Shown here piece after piece: positions 7,871-14,766 of a stretch of 21,323 nt of DNA; within the stretch, counting starts at the first letter, position 1, and the number at the start of each line of letters is the position of its first letter. The translations under genes were made by a program, and so were the position numbers. The stretch is taken from assembly GCA_946184195.1 (NCBI GenBank), contig CAMHEP010000009.1, positions 1-21,323 on the forward strand. The letters run 5' to 3'. The stretch comes from an uncultured Bacteroidales bacterium. GTDB lineage: Bacteria; Bacteroidota; Bacteroidia; Bacteroidales; Paludibacteraceae. The notes below the pieces were generated by a model. It was not told where the DNA came from. It was given only the letters and a program-made list of their open reading frames with translations, and searched no databases.

Positions 7871-9679
7871 TTATCTATTAGCGCGTTTACGCTCAAGTTC
7901 GTCCAATATAATCTTGCGGATACGCATCGCATGAGGTGTCACCTCGACGTACTCGTCCACCTTGATATACTCCAGTGCTTCTTCCAATGAGAACTTTACT
8001 GCCGGTGGCAAAACGGCCTTGTCATCGGCTGATTTGGAACGCATGTTAGTCAGGTTCTTTGCCTTAATCACATTGATGACTATATCACCTTCTTTAGCGT
8101 TTTCGCCGACAACCTGTCCTGCGTATACTTCTTCTTGAGGTTCGATGAAGAAGCGCCCGCGATCTTGCAGTTTATCCAATGCATAGGCAGAAGCCGTACC
8201 ACTCTCCATCGCAATGAGCGAACCATTGATACGGGTCGGCATGTCTCCTTTATAGGGTTGGAACTCCAAGAATCGGTGAGCCATAATAGCCTCACCGGCA
8301 CTCACGTTCATCACATAGGTTCGCATTCCGATAATACCACGGCTCGGAATAGTAAACTCCAGTTGAACACGGTCATTCACCAATTCCATCTTCGTCATCT
8401 CACCCTTGTGTATAGTGACAAACTCAATAATCTTACCGCTGCATTCTTCTGGAGTATTGACAGTCAGTTGCTCCACAGGTTCACATTTCACACCGTCTAT
8501 CTCCTTGATGATAACTTGAGGCTGACCAACCTGCAACTCGTAGCCCTCGCGACGCATCGTCTCTATGAGCACACTCAAGTGCAGGACACCGCGACCAAAC
8601 ACCGTCCACGACGAATCACCGCTATTTTGCTCCACACGGAGGGCAAGATTCTTCTCCAACTCTTTCTTCAGGCGGTCGTAGATATGACGGCTGGTCACAT
8701 ACTTTCCGTCCTTACCGAAGAAAGGACTGTCGTTAATTGTGAACACCATCGACATCGTGGGTTCATCGATGGCAATAGGCTTAAGCGGTTCTGGGTTTTC
8801 TGCATCGCAGATAGTATCTCCGATCTCAAATCCCTCGATACCTATCAAGGCACATATATCACCGCTGCTCACAGCATCGGTCTTCACATGACCCATACCG
8901 CTGAACGTGTGCAATTCCTTAATTTTTGTACGTACTTTGGTTCCGTCTTTCTTAAAGAGCGTCACCTGTTGACCGTCACGCAATGTGCCACGATGAACAC
9001 GTCCCACGGCGATACGTCCCACATAGGGATTGTAGTCAAGACTCGTGATAAGCAACTGCGGTGTCCCCTCCAGAACCTCCGGTTCGGGGATATACTCTAT
9101 GATTGCATCCATCAGGGCTGTGATGTCTGTAGTAGGCTTATGCCAGTCCGTGGACATCCACCCGTTCTTGGCTGAACCATATATGGTCTGGAAATCCAAC
9201 TGGTCGTCCGTCGCATCAAGGTTGACCATCAGGTCAAAAACAGCCTCTTGCACCTCATCCGGACGGCAGTTAAGTTTATCTACCTTGTTGATAACAAGGA
9301 TTGGCTTAAGATTAAGCTCCAATGCCTTCTGGAGCACAAAACGCGTCTGCGGCATCGGACCCTCAAAAGCATCCACAAGCAACAGCACACCGTCTGCCAT
9401 ATTCAGCACGCGCTCCACCTCCCCACCGAAGTCGGCGTGACCCGGAGTGTCGATGATGTTAATCTTGTAACCCTTGTAGTCAATACTTACGTTCTTTGCC
9501 AAGATGGTAATGCCACGTTCACGCTCCAAGTCGTTGTTATCCAATATCAGTTCTTTGTTCTCTACGCCTTCCTGGCGGCTCTCTTTCACCACCTGAGCGG
9601 TGTAGAGCATCTTGTCCACGAGGGTGGTCTTACCATGATCCACGTGGGCGATAATAGCTATATTTCGTATTTTTTGCAT
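7871..9679 (-). CDS. typA: Translational GTPase TypA/BipA
   Basis: A 602-residue protein of the usual TypA length. All GTPase motifs are visible: G1 AHVDHGKTT, G2 ERERGITI, G3 DTPGHADF, G4 NKVDK and G5 GSAKNGW. EF-G-like domains follow (the EF-Tu domain-2 region with PYVGRIAVGRVHRG, then domain III and V regions), and the C-terminal BipA-specific region includes FIEPQEEVYAGQVVGENA. TypA binds ribosomes and supports 50S assembly and stress growth. It is the first gene of the minus-strand operon typA-panD-tgt-lptG-RNase R-like. A purine-rich AGGAGG lies about 10 nt before the ATG, an unusually clear Shine-Dalgarno for this phylum. The leader is about 170 nt and holds tandem repeats. Confidence 0.97.
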   Translation of the reverse strand: MQKIRNIAIIAHVDHGKTTLVDKMLYTAQVVKESRQEGVENKELILDNNDLERERGITILAKNVSIDYKGYKINIIDTPGHADFGGEVERVLNMADGVLLLVDAFEGPMPQTRFVLQKALELNLKPILVINKVDKLNCRPDEVQEAVFDLMVNLDATDDQLDFQTIYGSAKNGWMSTDWHKPTTDITALMDAIIEYIPEPEVLEGTPQLLITSLDYNPYVGRIAVGRVHRGTLRDGQQVTLFKKDGTKVRTKIKELHTFSGMGHVKTDAVSSGDICALIGIEGFEIGDTICDAENPEPLKPIAIDEPTMSMVFTINDSPFFGKDGKYVTSRHIYDRLKKELEKNLALRVEQNSGDSSWTVFGRGVLHLSVLIETMRREGYELQVGQPQVIIKEIDGVKCEPVEQLTVNTPEECSGKIIEFVTIHKGEMTKMELVNDRVQLEFTIPSRGIIGMRTYVMNVSAGEAIMAHRFLEFQPYKGDMPTRINGSLIAMESGTASAYALDKLQDRGRFFIEPQEEVYAGQVVGENAKEGDIVINVIKAKNLTNMRSKSADDKAVLPPAVKFSLEEALEYIKVDEYVEVTPHAMRIRKIILDELERKRANR

Positions 9680-9684
9680 AATCT

Positions 9685-9822
9685 TTTTTTTACCTCCTGC
9701 CCGACCGATTACTCCAACTCGGCCGACGGGTCCGACTTGTCTACCCTTCTGATTACTCCTACCTAACCGATTGGTCCGACTTGTCTACCCTTCTGATTAC
9801 TCCTACCTAACCGATTGGTCCG
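9685..9822. repeat. 44-bp tandem repeats in the typA leader
   Basis: Two perfect 44-bp copies occupy 9729-9772 and 9773-9816, and a six-base start of a further copy follows at 9817-9822. Read on the minus (mRNA) strand, each carries GTCGGACC and GGTAGGAGTAATC. A degenerate copy covers about 9685-9728; it keeps GTCGGACC and GGAGTAATC and then contains the AGGAGG that serves typA. The array lies wholly within the predicted 5' untranslated region. Confidence 0.9.
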
Positions 9823-9855
9823 CCGTACCTGACACGGCTGACTCAGACAAGCCTG

Positions 9856-9887
9856 CAAAATTACAACTTTTTCGCGAAATACGCAAA
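9856..9887 (-). promoter_or_regulatory. Promoter of the typA operon
   Basis: On the minus strand, TTTG (9887-9884) and TAATTTTG (9863-9856) are separated by 20 nt, matching the Bacteroidota consensus. Transcription should start near 9849, leaving a leader of about 170 nt before the typA ATG at 9679. Confidence 0.75.
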
Positions 9888-9910
9888 TAAAAGTTTATTT
9901 TGCAGCAACT

Positions 9911-10336
9911 CTATGGTATTTGTACCACTTCGATGCCGGCGCGTTGTAGCAAATACAATCCGTCCCGTATCCGGTAGTCCTCCTTGTACACAACGCGTTT
10001 AATCCCTGATTGAATAATCAGTTTTGAACACTCCATACATGGCAAGGTCGTCACATAAAGCGTCGCACCGTCGGAGGAGTTGTTACTGCGAGCCACTTTC
10101 GTGATTGCGTTCGCTTCGGCATGAAGCACATAGGGTTTGCTCACGTTATTCTCGTCCTCGCACACATTCTCAAAACCGGAGGGAGTACCATTGTAACCGT
10201 CGCTGATAATCATCTTGTCCTTAACCAGCAGTGCACCTACTTTGCGGCGCTCGCAATAACTGTTCTCTGCCCATGTAGAGGCCATTCGGAGATACATGTA
10301 GTCGCGTTGGTGTTGTTTTTCGTTCATATTCACCAT
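9911..10336 (-). CDS. comEB: Deoxycytidylate (dCMP) deaminase
   Basis: A 141-residue protein of the cytidine/dCMP deaminase fold. The zinc site is HAEANA (His ligand and catalytic Glu) plus PCMEC (two Cys ligands). MASTWAENSYCERRKVGALLV and SDGYNGTPSGFENVCED are typical of the dCMP deaminase/ComEB branch. It converts dCMP to dUMP, feeding thymidylate synthesis. Two starts are possible: ATG at 10336 (MVNMNEKQ) or ATG at 10327 (MNEKQ); the shorter matches relatives I recall, and neither has a strong Shine-Dalgarno. The gene has its own long leader with 33-bp repeats and is followed by the typA promoter, so it is probably monocistronic. Confidence 0.93.
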   Translation of the reverse strand: MVNMNEKQHQRDYMYLRMASTWAENSYCERRKVGALLVKDKMIISDGYNGTPSGFENVCEDENNVSKPYVLHAEANAITKVARSNNSSDGATLYVTTLPCMECSKLIIQSGIKRVVYKEDYRIRDGLYLLQRAGIEVVQIP

Positions 10337-10341
10337 TATTT

Positions 10342-10503
10342 CTAACTAATATTTTCGTTCACACACCCCATTTCCCAACTAATGCTTTCGTTCACACACC
10401 CCATTCCCCAACGAATGCTTTCATTCACACACCCCATTTCCCAACGAATGCTTTCGTTCACACACCCCATTTCCCAACGAATGCTTTCGTTCACACACCC
10501 CAT
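10342..10503 (-). other. Possible 53-residue repeat-encoded upstream ORF in the comEB leader (speculative)
   Basis: Because the repeat unit is 33 nt, one minus-strand frame stays open through the whole array. It starts at ATG 10503 and ends at TAG 10344-10342, five nt before the comEB ATG at 10336. It would encode nearly five copies of the 11-residue unit MGCVNESIRWE. An in-frame TGA lies just upstream, so the ORF cannot extend. An open frame is expected for any array with a unit divisible by three that lacks stops, so this alone does not show translation. Its stop, so close to the comEB start, would allow translational coupling. Confidence 0.2.
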
Positions 10504-10512
10504 TTTCCAACG
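10348..10512. repeat. Five tandem 33-bp repeats in the comEB leader
   Basis: Copies lie at 10348-10380, 10381-10413, 10414-10446, 10447-10479 and 10480-10512, head to tail with no spacers. They differ at one or a few positions each; the copy nearest comEB is the most diverged of the five. On the mRNA strand each contains GGGAAATGGGG and GTGTGAACGAAA. A further degenerate copy covers 10347-10318 and includes the comEB start. Confidence 0.95.
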
Positions 10513-10588
10513 AACGTTTATCGGTCACTTATTATTATTTCTAACATTTGGTTTGAGTGTGATACTCTCTTTTTGTATATTACGGCAA

Positions 10589-10620
10589 CAAAGGTACTAC
10601 AAAAAATCCAATTATGCAAG
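10589..10620 (-). promoter_or_regulatory. Predicted comEB promoter
   Basis: On the minus strand, CTTG (10620-10617, one mismatch to TTTG) and TACCTTTG (10596-10589) are separated by 20 nt. The predicted leader is about 245 nt and includes all five 33-bp repeats. Confidence 0.55.
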
Positions 10621-10745
10621 ATTTGCAGCATTTTTCTTTTAGGGAAGGCTCGCATATCACTATCCAATTCCTCTAACTCTTCTCCCCTTCCCCTCCACCT
10701 GCACTGTTTCTTCTTCACACCAAATACACAATCTATACGCTGCAA

Positions 10746-10778
10746 AAACGTAACATAAACGTAACATAAACGTAACAT
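10746..10778. repeat. Three tandem 11-bp repeats
   Basis: The unit AAACGTAACAT occurs three times in a row (10746-10756, 10757-10767, 10768-10778) and is followed by a partial AAAC. It is non-coding and lies upstream of the predicted comEB promoter. Confidence 0.9.
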
Positions 10779-10847
10779 AAACAAGAGGGCAAGCACCTAT
10801 ACAGTACCTTGACAAATCCGCACACCTTCGCCGTCACCATTCTACAC

Positions 10848-10875
10848 AAAAAAGGGCTGTCCCATAGGATAGCCC
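10848..10875 (-). terminator. Intrinsic terminator of the Cys-rich lipoprotein gene
   Basis: On the minus strand, GGGCTATCC and GGACAGCCC form a 9-bp stem with one A-C mismatch and a 4-nt loop, directly followed by six U. It lies about 50 nt after the stop codon at 10925. The plus strand has no U run after the hairpin, so termination should act on the minus strand. Confidence 0.75.
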
Positions 10876-10924
10876 GAGTTGAATGTGCTTTAGTAAGGTT
10901 TACTTGGAGTGCAAGTATAACAGA

Positions 10925-11125
10925 TTACTCAGCTACAGCTTCAACAGCAGCGGAGTCTGCGGGAGCAGCCTCTTCTGCAACAACAGCAGCAGAGTCAGCG
11001 CAGCACTCAGCCTTCTGCTCGCAGCAAGCTTTTTGCTCACCTTCGCAGCAAGCCTTGTTCTCAGCTTTCTTGCAGCAACCCATTGCGCACAGAGCAACAA
11101 CGGCAATCAAAAGTACTTTTTTCAT
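10925..11125 (-). CDS. Small Cys-rich putative lipoprotein
   Basis: A 66-residue protein starting MKKVLLIAVVALCAMGCC: a short basic start, a hydrophobic core and a lipobox-like AMGC with C17 as the candidate lipidated cysteine. The mature part has four CC pairs (C17-18, C26-27, C34-35, C41-42), each of the last three preceded by a short Lys/Ala/Glu-containing stretch, and ends in an Ala-Glu-Asp-rich tail. Paired cysteines could bind metal or form disulfides, but I recognise no named family and no function can be assigned. The -3 Ala makes the lipobox less than ideal; a normal signal peptide is possible. It is a monocistronic unit with its own promoter, a leader hairpin and a terminator, suggesting appreciable expression. 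Low-complexity composition makes it easy to miss, but the signal sequence and flanking signals support a real gene. Confidence 0.75.
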   Translation of the reverse strand: MKKVLLIAVVALCAMGCCKKAENKACCEGEQKACCEQKAECCADSAAVVAEEAAPADSAAVEAVAE

Positions 11126-11153
11126 TTCAGTAAAGCTTTATAAAATTATGTTA

Positions 11154-11169
11154 GTCGGGAACGCCCGAC
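11154..11169 (-). other. Leader hairpin of the Cys-rich lipoprotein mRNA
   Basis: GTCGGG and CCCGAC form a perfect 6-bp stem with a 4-nt loop. It lies 28 nt upstream of the start codon and about 40 nt after the predicted transcription start. It could stabilise the 5' end or modulate translation. Confidence 0.5.
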
Positions 11170-11215
11170 AGCGGAATAACGTCGTGACCTTTAAGGAGCA
11201 ACACGAAATTCGATG

Positions 11216-11247
11216 CAAAAGTAGCATGTTTTTTGCACATATGCAAG
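11216..11247 (-). promoter_or_regulatory. Promoter of the Cys-rich lipoprotein gene
   Basis: On the minus strand, CTTG (11247-11244) and TACTTTTG (11223-11216) are separated by 20 nt. One mismatch in the -33 box, full match in -7. The predicted leader is about 84 nt. Confidence 0.65.
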
Positions 11248-11263
11248 GTTTTAAGCAAAAAAG

Positions 11264-11295
11264 TTTGTTTTTTTGAAGAAAAAGTGCTACTTTTG
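11264..11295 (+). promoter_or_regulatory. Promoter of the PASTA-rluD-porX operon
   Basis: TTTG (11264-11267) and TACTTTTG (11288-11295) are separated by 20 nt, a full consensus match. It stands back to back with the lipoprotein promoter; the two -33 boxes are 16 bp apart and do not overlap. The leader before the ATG at 11347 is about 45 nt. Confidence 0.75.
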
Positions 11296-11346
11296 CACAC
11301 GTTTTGTCCCTTGACAAGAAAAACGTCTATTTCCGGATAGTAGAAT

Positions 11347-12183
11347 ATGAATATCAAACAACAAATACAAACATGGGCTAAAAATCCTGATATACGGCTG
11401 GTAGTGATGAATGTGGTCGCTGCCATTGTGATTGCAGTCACTCTCTTAGCATGTTTACTCGTTTGGCTCAGACACTACACCGAGCATGGCGTAGAGGTTG
11501 AAGTGCCGGATGTAACAGGGCTTTACTTGAACGAAGTGGATGCCATGCTCACAAACCAAGGATTGCGTTTTCAGGTCATTGACTCCACCTTTGCCCCCAA
11601 AGTACCGCTTGGTACTGTCGTCGAACAGAATCCACCAGCCTATAGTCATGCCAAGCATGGACGGGTTGTTTACCTCGTCATGAACGCCAGCTTCCGACCT
11701 AAAGTAATGCTCCCTGAACTATATGACATCAGCTACAGACAAGCTATGGCCACTCTGCGAAGCTTGCATATCAACGTGAACGAAGATATTATCTACGAAC
11801 CCTCACAATACAAGGACCTTGTATTGGATATAAGACGTGGGAATGAGTCGCTCAACGCTGGCACTATGGTGGAGGAAGGGGAGACGCTTACACTGGTCGT
11901 CGGACGCGGCATGGGAACGGAAAAAGTGGCTATACCCGACCTACGAGGTAGAAACTATAAGGAAGTACGAGCCATGTTGCTCGAGAAATACCTCACACCG
12001 GGAAACTTCGACTACGATGAACCCGTCACTGATTCCTTGCAAGATGTATTCGTGGTGTATCATCAGATGCCTAAAGCCGGCGAAATAGTAACGGAAGGTA
12101 CACGCGTCGATGTCAAACTTTCCAAGAATATTGAGAAAGCGATGACTACTGATAATAGCGATGGCGAAGAGGACTTTTTCTAA
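11347..12183 (+). CDS. Membrane-anchored PASTA-domain protein
   Basis: A 278-residue protein with a short cytoplasmic start, one transmembrane segment (about residues 19-42, LVVMNVVAAIVIAVTLLACL) and three consecutive PASTA repeats outside the membrane: about 50-115 (VEVPDVTGLYLNEVDAML), 117-188 (MLPELYDISYRQAMATLR) and 192-260 (VAIPDLRGRNYKEVRAMLLE). It ends in an acidic tail. PASTA domains in other bacteria bind muropeptides or peptidoglycan; here there is no kinase or transpeptidase domain, so its role is inferred to be in the cell wall but is not known. It is the first gene of a plus-strand operon with rluD, porX and a phosphatase-like gene; rluD starts 32 nt after its stop. PASTA-rluD adjacency is common in Bacteroidetes. 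Confidence 0.9.
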   Translation: MNIKQQIQTWAKNPDIRLVVMNVVAAIVIAVTLLACLLVWLRHYTEHGVEVEVPDVTGLYLNEVDAMLTNQGLRFQVIDSTFAPKVPLGTVVEQNPPAYSHAKHGRVVYLVMNASFRPKVMLPELYDISYRQAMATLRSLHINVNEDIIYEPSQYKDLVLDIRRGNESLNAGTMVEEGETLTLVVGRGMGTEKVAIPDLRGRNYKEVRAMLLEKYLTPGNFDYDEPVTDSLQDVFVVYHQMPKAGEIVTEGTRVDVKLSKNIEKAMTTDNSDGEEDFF

Positions 12184-12215
12184 CAGCCGCTTTCTTCACA
12201 TGAATAACAAAAGAA

Positions 12216-13250
12216 ATGGCTAACACAATAGACGATAACGAAGAACTGTGGGAACGGTGGCGACAAGAAGTGGATAAAGGGCAATCTCCGCAACGCTTGG
12301 ATAGGTATCTGGCTGAACATATGGCAGGTACCTCACGCAATCGCATACAAAATGCAGCCGATGCCGGACATATTTGGGTAAATGGTAAACCGGAAAAGAA
12401 TAGCTATAAAGTCAAGCCAGGCAATATCATACAAGTACTGCTTGACCATGAACCATACGACAACACTATTGAACCGGAAAACATTCCACTCAATGTCGTC
12501 TACGAAGATGAAGACCTCATGGTCATCAATAAACCTGCCGGATTAGTGGTTCATCCGGGACATGGCAACTACGAACATACATTGTTGAATGCACTGGCGT
12601 ACTACTTTGCAGACAAAAATACCAAACTTGACATCAACAATCCCAATATAGGACTTGTGCATAGGATTGACAAAGACACTAGCGGATTGCTACTCATTGC
12701 AAAAACCCCTGAAGCAAAAACAAACCTTGCACTGCAGTTCTTTGAGCATACGACGGATAGAACATATAACGCCCTCGTCTGGGGAACATTCAACGAGGAT
12801 AGTGGAACGGTAGAGGGAGCATTGGCTAGAGATAACCGGGATCGAACAATATACCGGGTATGGGACCCTGAGGATAATCCCAATGCCAAAGAAGCAATTA
12901 CTCATTGGCGAGTACTAGAGCGATTCACATATGTGACACTCGTGGAATGTAGGCTGGAAACAGGGCGTACTCACCAAATACGTGTCCACATGAAACATAT
13001 CGGACATCCACTCTTTGCAGACGAGAAATACGGAGGTATGGAGATTCAAAAAGGGTTGAGAACACAGAAATATCGACAATACATTGAAAACTGCTTCAAG
13101 CTTTGTCCACGCCAAGTATTGCACGCCAAAACATTGGGATTCACACATCCGCGAACAGGCAAACGGATGTTTTTCGATAGCACCCCGCCTGACGATATAC
13201 AATCATTATTAGAGAAATGGAGAAATTATGAACCGAATAATATGGGCTGA
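12216..13250 (+). CDS. rluD: RluA-family large-subunit pseudouridine synthase (RluD type)
   Basis: A 344-residue protein. An N-terminal S4 RNA-binding domain (about residues 25-75: QRLDRYLAEHMAGTSRNRIQ) precedes the catalytic domain. The catalytic aspartate is D152 in LVHRIDKDTSGLLL, followed by family motifs ETGRTHQIRVHMKHIGHPL and a late VLHAKTLGFTHP. RluD converts three uridines of helix 69 in 23S rRNA to pseudouridine; the exact target here is inferred from family and context. The last 23 nt overlap the start of porX, so the two are likely co-translated. Confidence 0.93.
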   Translation: MANTIDDNEELWERWRQEVDKGQSPQRLDRYLAEHMAGTSRNRIQNAADAGHIWVNGKPEKNSYKVKPGNIIQVLLDHEPYDNTIEPENIPLNVVYEDEDLMVINKPAGLVVHPGHGNYEHTLLNALAYYFADKNTKLDINNPNIGLVHRIDKDTSGLLLIAKTPEAKTNLALQFFEHTTDRTYNALVWGTFNEDSGTVEGALARDNRDRTIYRVWDPEDNPNAKEAITHWRVLERFTYVTLVECRLETGRTHQIRVHMKHIGHPLFADEKYGGMEIQKGLRTQKYRQYIENCFKLCPRQVLHAKTLGFTHPRTGKRMFFDSTPPDDIQSLLEKWRNYEPNNMG

Positions 13251-14766
13251 CGATGAAATTGACCTCTTGACACCTTATATAATATATCTAAAGGACAAGG
13301 GATACGAAGTGCTGACCGCAACCAACGGACAGGACGCTATCGAATTGTGTGATAATAACAAGGTTGACATTCTTTTTCTCGATGAGAATATGCCGGGACT
13401 AAGTGGGTTGGAGACGCTGCAGGAAGTGAAAGCTGCCCATCCCGAATTGCCCGTGGTCATGATTACCAAAAGCGAAGAAGAACAAATCATGGAACAGGCT
13501 ATCGGCGAGAAAATAGCAGATTATCTCATCAAACCGGTCAACCCTAGCCAGATTTTGATGTGCCTCAAGAAGCATGTACACCAACGTGCTATCGTCAGTG
13601 AGCACACCAACCGTGGGTACCGCGAAGAATTTTCGGACATCACATATATGATTGATACGGCCGAAACACCTGAGGAATGGATGGCTGTACATCGAACCCT
13701 GACACGATGGGACCTGGAGTTACAAGATGTAGATAGCTCCATGCGAGACATGCTTACTATGCAAAGACAAGCTGCTGAAGCCGCTTTTGCCAAATATATC
13801 ATACGCCATTATGAGGATTGGTTTCGACAACCGGAAACAAGACCTTTGATGTCGCCGGACCTTTTCAAACGGGTAATCTTCCCACGACTGGATAACGCCG
13901 AGAAATTATTCTTTGTGGTGATAGATAACTTCCGTTACGACCAATGGAAGATTATTCAACCGCTGATTAGCGAACTCTTCACTATCACTGATGAGAGCCT
14001 ATATACCTCCATTCTGCCTACTGCTACCCAATATGCACGGAATGCTATCTTCTCTGGACTCATGCCGTTGCAGATACAACAGATGTTCCCCGACCTATGG
14101 GTGGAGGAAGAGGACGAAGAGGGTAAGAATCTGAATGAGAAAGACCTCATCAAGACACAGTTGGACCGTTTCCGCAAACACTATGAATATAGTTATTTCA
14201 AAGTCAACGAAAGCGACTTCTGTGAAAAAATAACCAAACAATTCCGTAGTCTCAAAACGCCTCTCAACGTCGTGGTACTCAACTTCATCGATATGCTCTC
14301 GCATAGTAGAACGGAGTCCAAAATGATGCGGGAGTTATGCAACGACGAAGCCGCCTATCGCTCACTAACCCTTTCGTGGTTCAAGCATTCACCTACCTAC
14401 AATATGTTCAAACGTATTGCAGAATTGGGTTATACCGTCATCCTCACCACTGACCACGGTACGGTTCGTGTGCAGAATCCCGTACAAATTATTGGTGATA
14501 AGAACACCAATACGAATCTCCGATACAAGGTGGGAAAGGCTCTCAATTGTACCGCAAAAAACACTTTCGAGATTACCCGACCCGAGCAAGTAGGACTTCC
14601 TTGCCCCAACGTGTCCAGCAGTTATATATTCTGCACAGCCAACGAGTTTTTTGCATATCCGAATAACTTCAACTATTACGCACAATACTATCGTGATACT
14701 TTCCAACATGGCGGTATCTCAATGGAAGAGATGCTCATACCCTTGGTGATAATGGACCCTAAATGA
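13228..14766 (+). CDS. porX: PorX-type response regulator with PglZ domain
   Basis: A 512-residue protein. The REC domain has D8-D9, the phosphoacceptor D52 in DILFLDENMPG and the lysine in VVMITKSEEE. After a helical linker comes a PglZ domain of the alkaline-phosphatase superfamily: D233 and D238 in VIDNFRYDQW, threonines T265/T267 in PTATQYARN and D409-H410 in LTTDHGT, matching the expected zinc ligands. In Porphyromonas gingivalis PorX is the partner of the kinase PorY, regulates type IX secretion and acts as a phosphodiesterase on oligonucleotides. The start at 13228 overlaps rluD by 23 nt, and the start is right because the REC domain begins at residue 3. No por secretion genes lie in the window. 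Confidence 0.93.
   Translation: MNRIIWADDEIDLLTPYIIYLKDKGYEVLTATNGQDAIELCDNNKVDILFLDENMPGLSGLETLQEVKAAHPELPVVMITKSEEEQIMEQAIGEKIADYLIKPVNPSQILMCLKKHVHQRAIVSEHTNRGYREEFSDITYMIDTAETPEEWMAVHRTLTRWDLELQDVDSSMRDMLTMQRQAAEAAFAKYIIRHYEDWFRQPETRPLMSPDLFKRVIFPRLDNAEKLFFVVIDNFRYDQWKIIQPLISELFTITDESLYTSILPTATQYARNAIFSGLMPLQIQQMFPDLWVEEEDEEGKNLNEKDLIKTQLDRFRKHYEYSYFKVNESDFCEKITKQFRSLKTPLNVVVLNFIDMLSHSRTESKMMRELCNDEAAYRSLTLSWFKHSPTYNMFKRIAELGYTVILTTDHGTVRVQNPVQIIGDKNTNTNLRYKVGKALNCTAKNTFEITRPEQVGLPCPNVSSSYIFCTANEFFAYPNNFNYYAQYYRDTFQHGGISMEEMLIPLVIMDPK

Larger units (their letters stand above)
10337..10924. other. 588-bp gene-poor region between comEB and the lipoprotein gene
   Basis: No convincing protein or RNA gene was found. 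From left to right the region holds the 33-bp array, a predicted comEB promoter (10589-10620), a nearly pure pyrimidine tract on the plus strand (about 10663-10700, purine on the minus strand), a three-copy 11-bp array (10746-10778) and the intrinsic terminator of the lipoprotein gene (10848-10875). Short open frames here, such as a 92-codon minus-strand frame at 10518-10796, show no recognisable features. Confidence 0.7.

Noticed and set aside
7867..7932. N-terminal extension of panD starting at 7932
   Set aside because: It reads through the typA 3' end, and only the ATG at 7866 places the cleavage site at G24-S25.
8135..9175. 346-codon plus-strand ORF opposite typA
   Set aside because: It lies wholly antisense to a confidently identified gene, is rich in His/Arg/Leu as expected from reverse translation, and shows no domain.
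10348..10512. CRISPR-like direct repeats
   Set aside because: The 33-bp units are contiguous with no unique spacers, and no cas gene is present; this is a simple tandem array.
10405..10512. RNA G-quadruplex in the comEB leader
   Set aside because: Each repeat has GGG and GGGG runs, but four runs need two repeats with a loop of over 20 nt, too long for a confident call.
10382..10642. Plus-strand 86-codon ORF with repeated LSFTHPI units
   Set aside because: It is a by-product of the 33-bp array and runs on into AT-rich non-coding sequence; no promoter or family supports it.
10518..10796. 92-codon minus-strand ORF upstream of comEB
   Set aside because: It spans the predicted comEB promoter, the pyrimidine tract and the 11-bp repeats, with no family-like segment.
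10809..11276. 155-codon plus-strand ORF rich in Ala and Ser
   Set aside because: It is the shadow of the Cys-rich lipoprotein gene, which has a signal sequence, promoter and terminator on the other strand.
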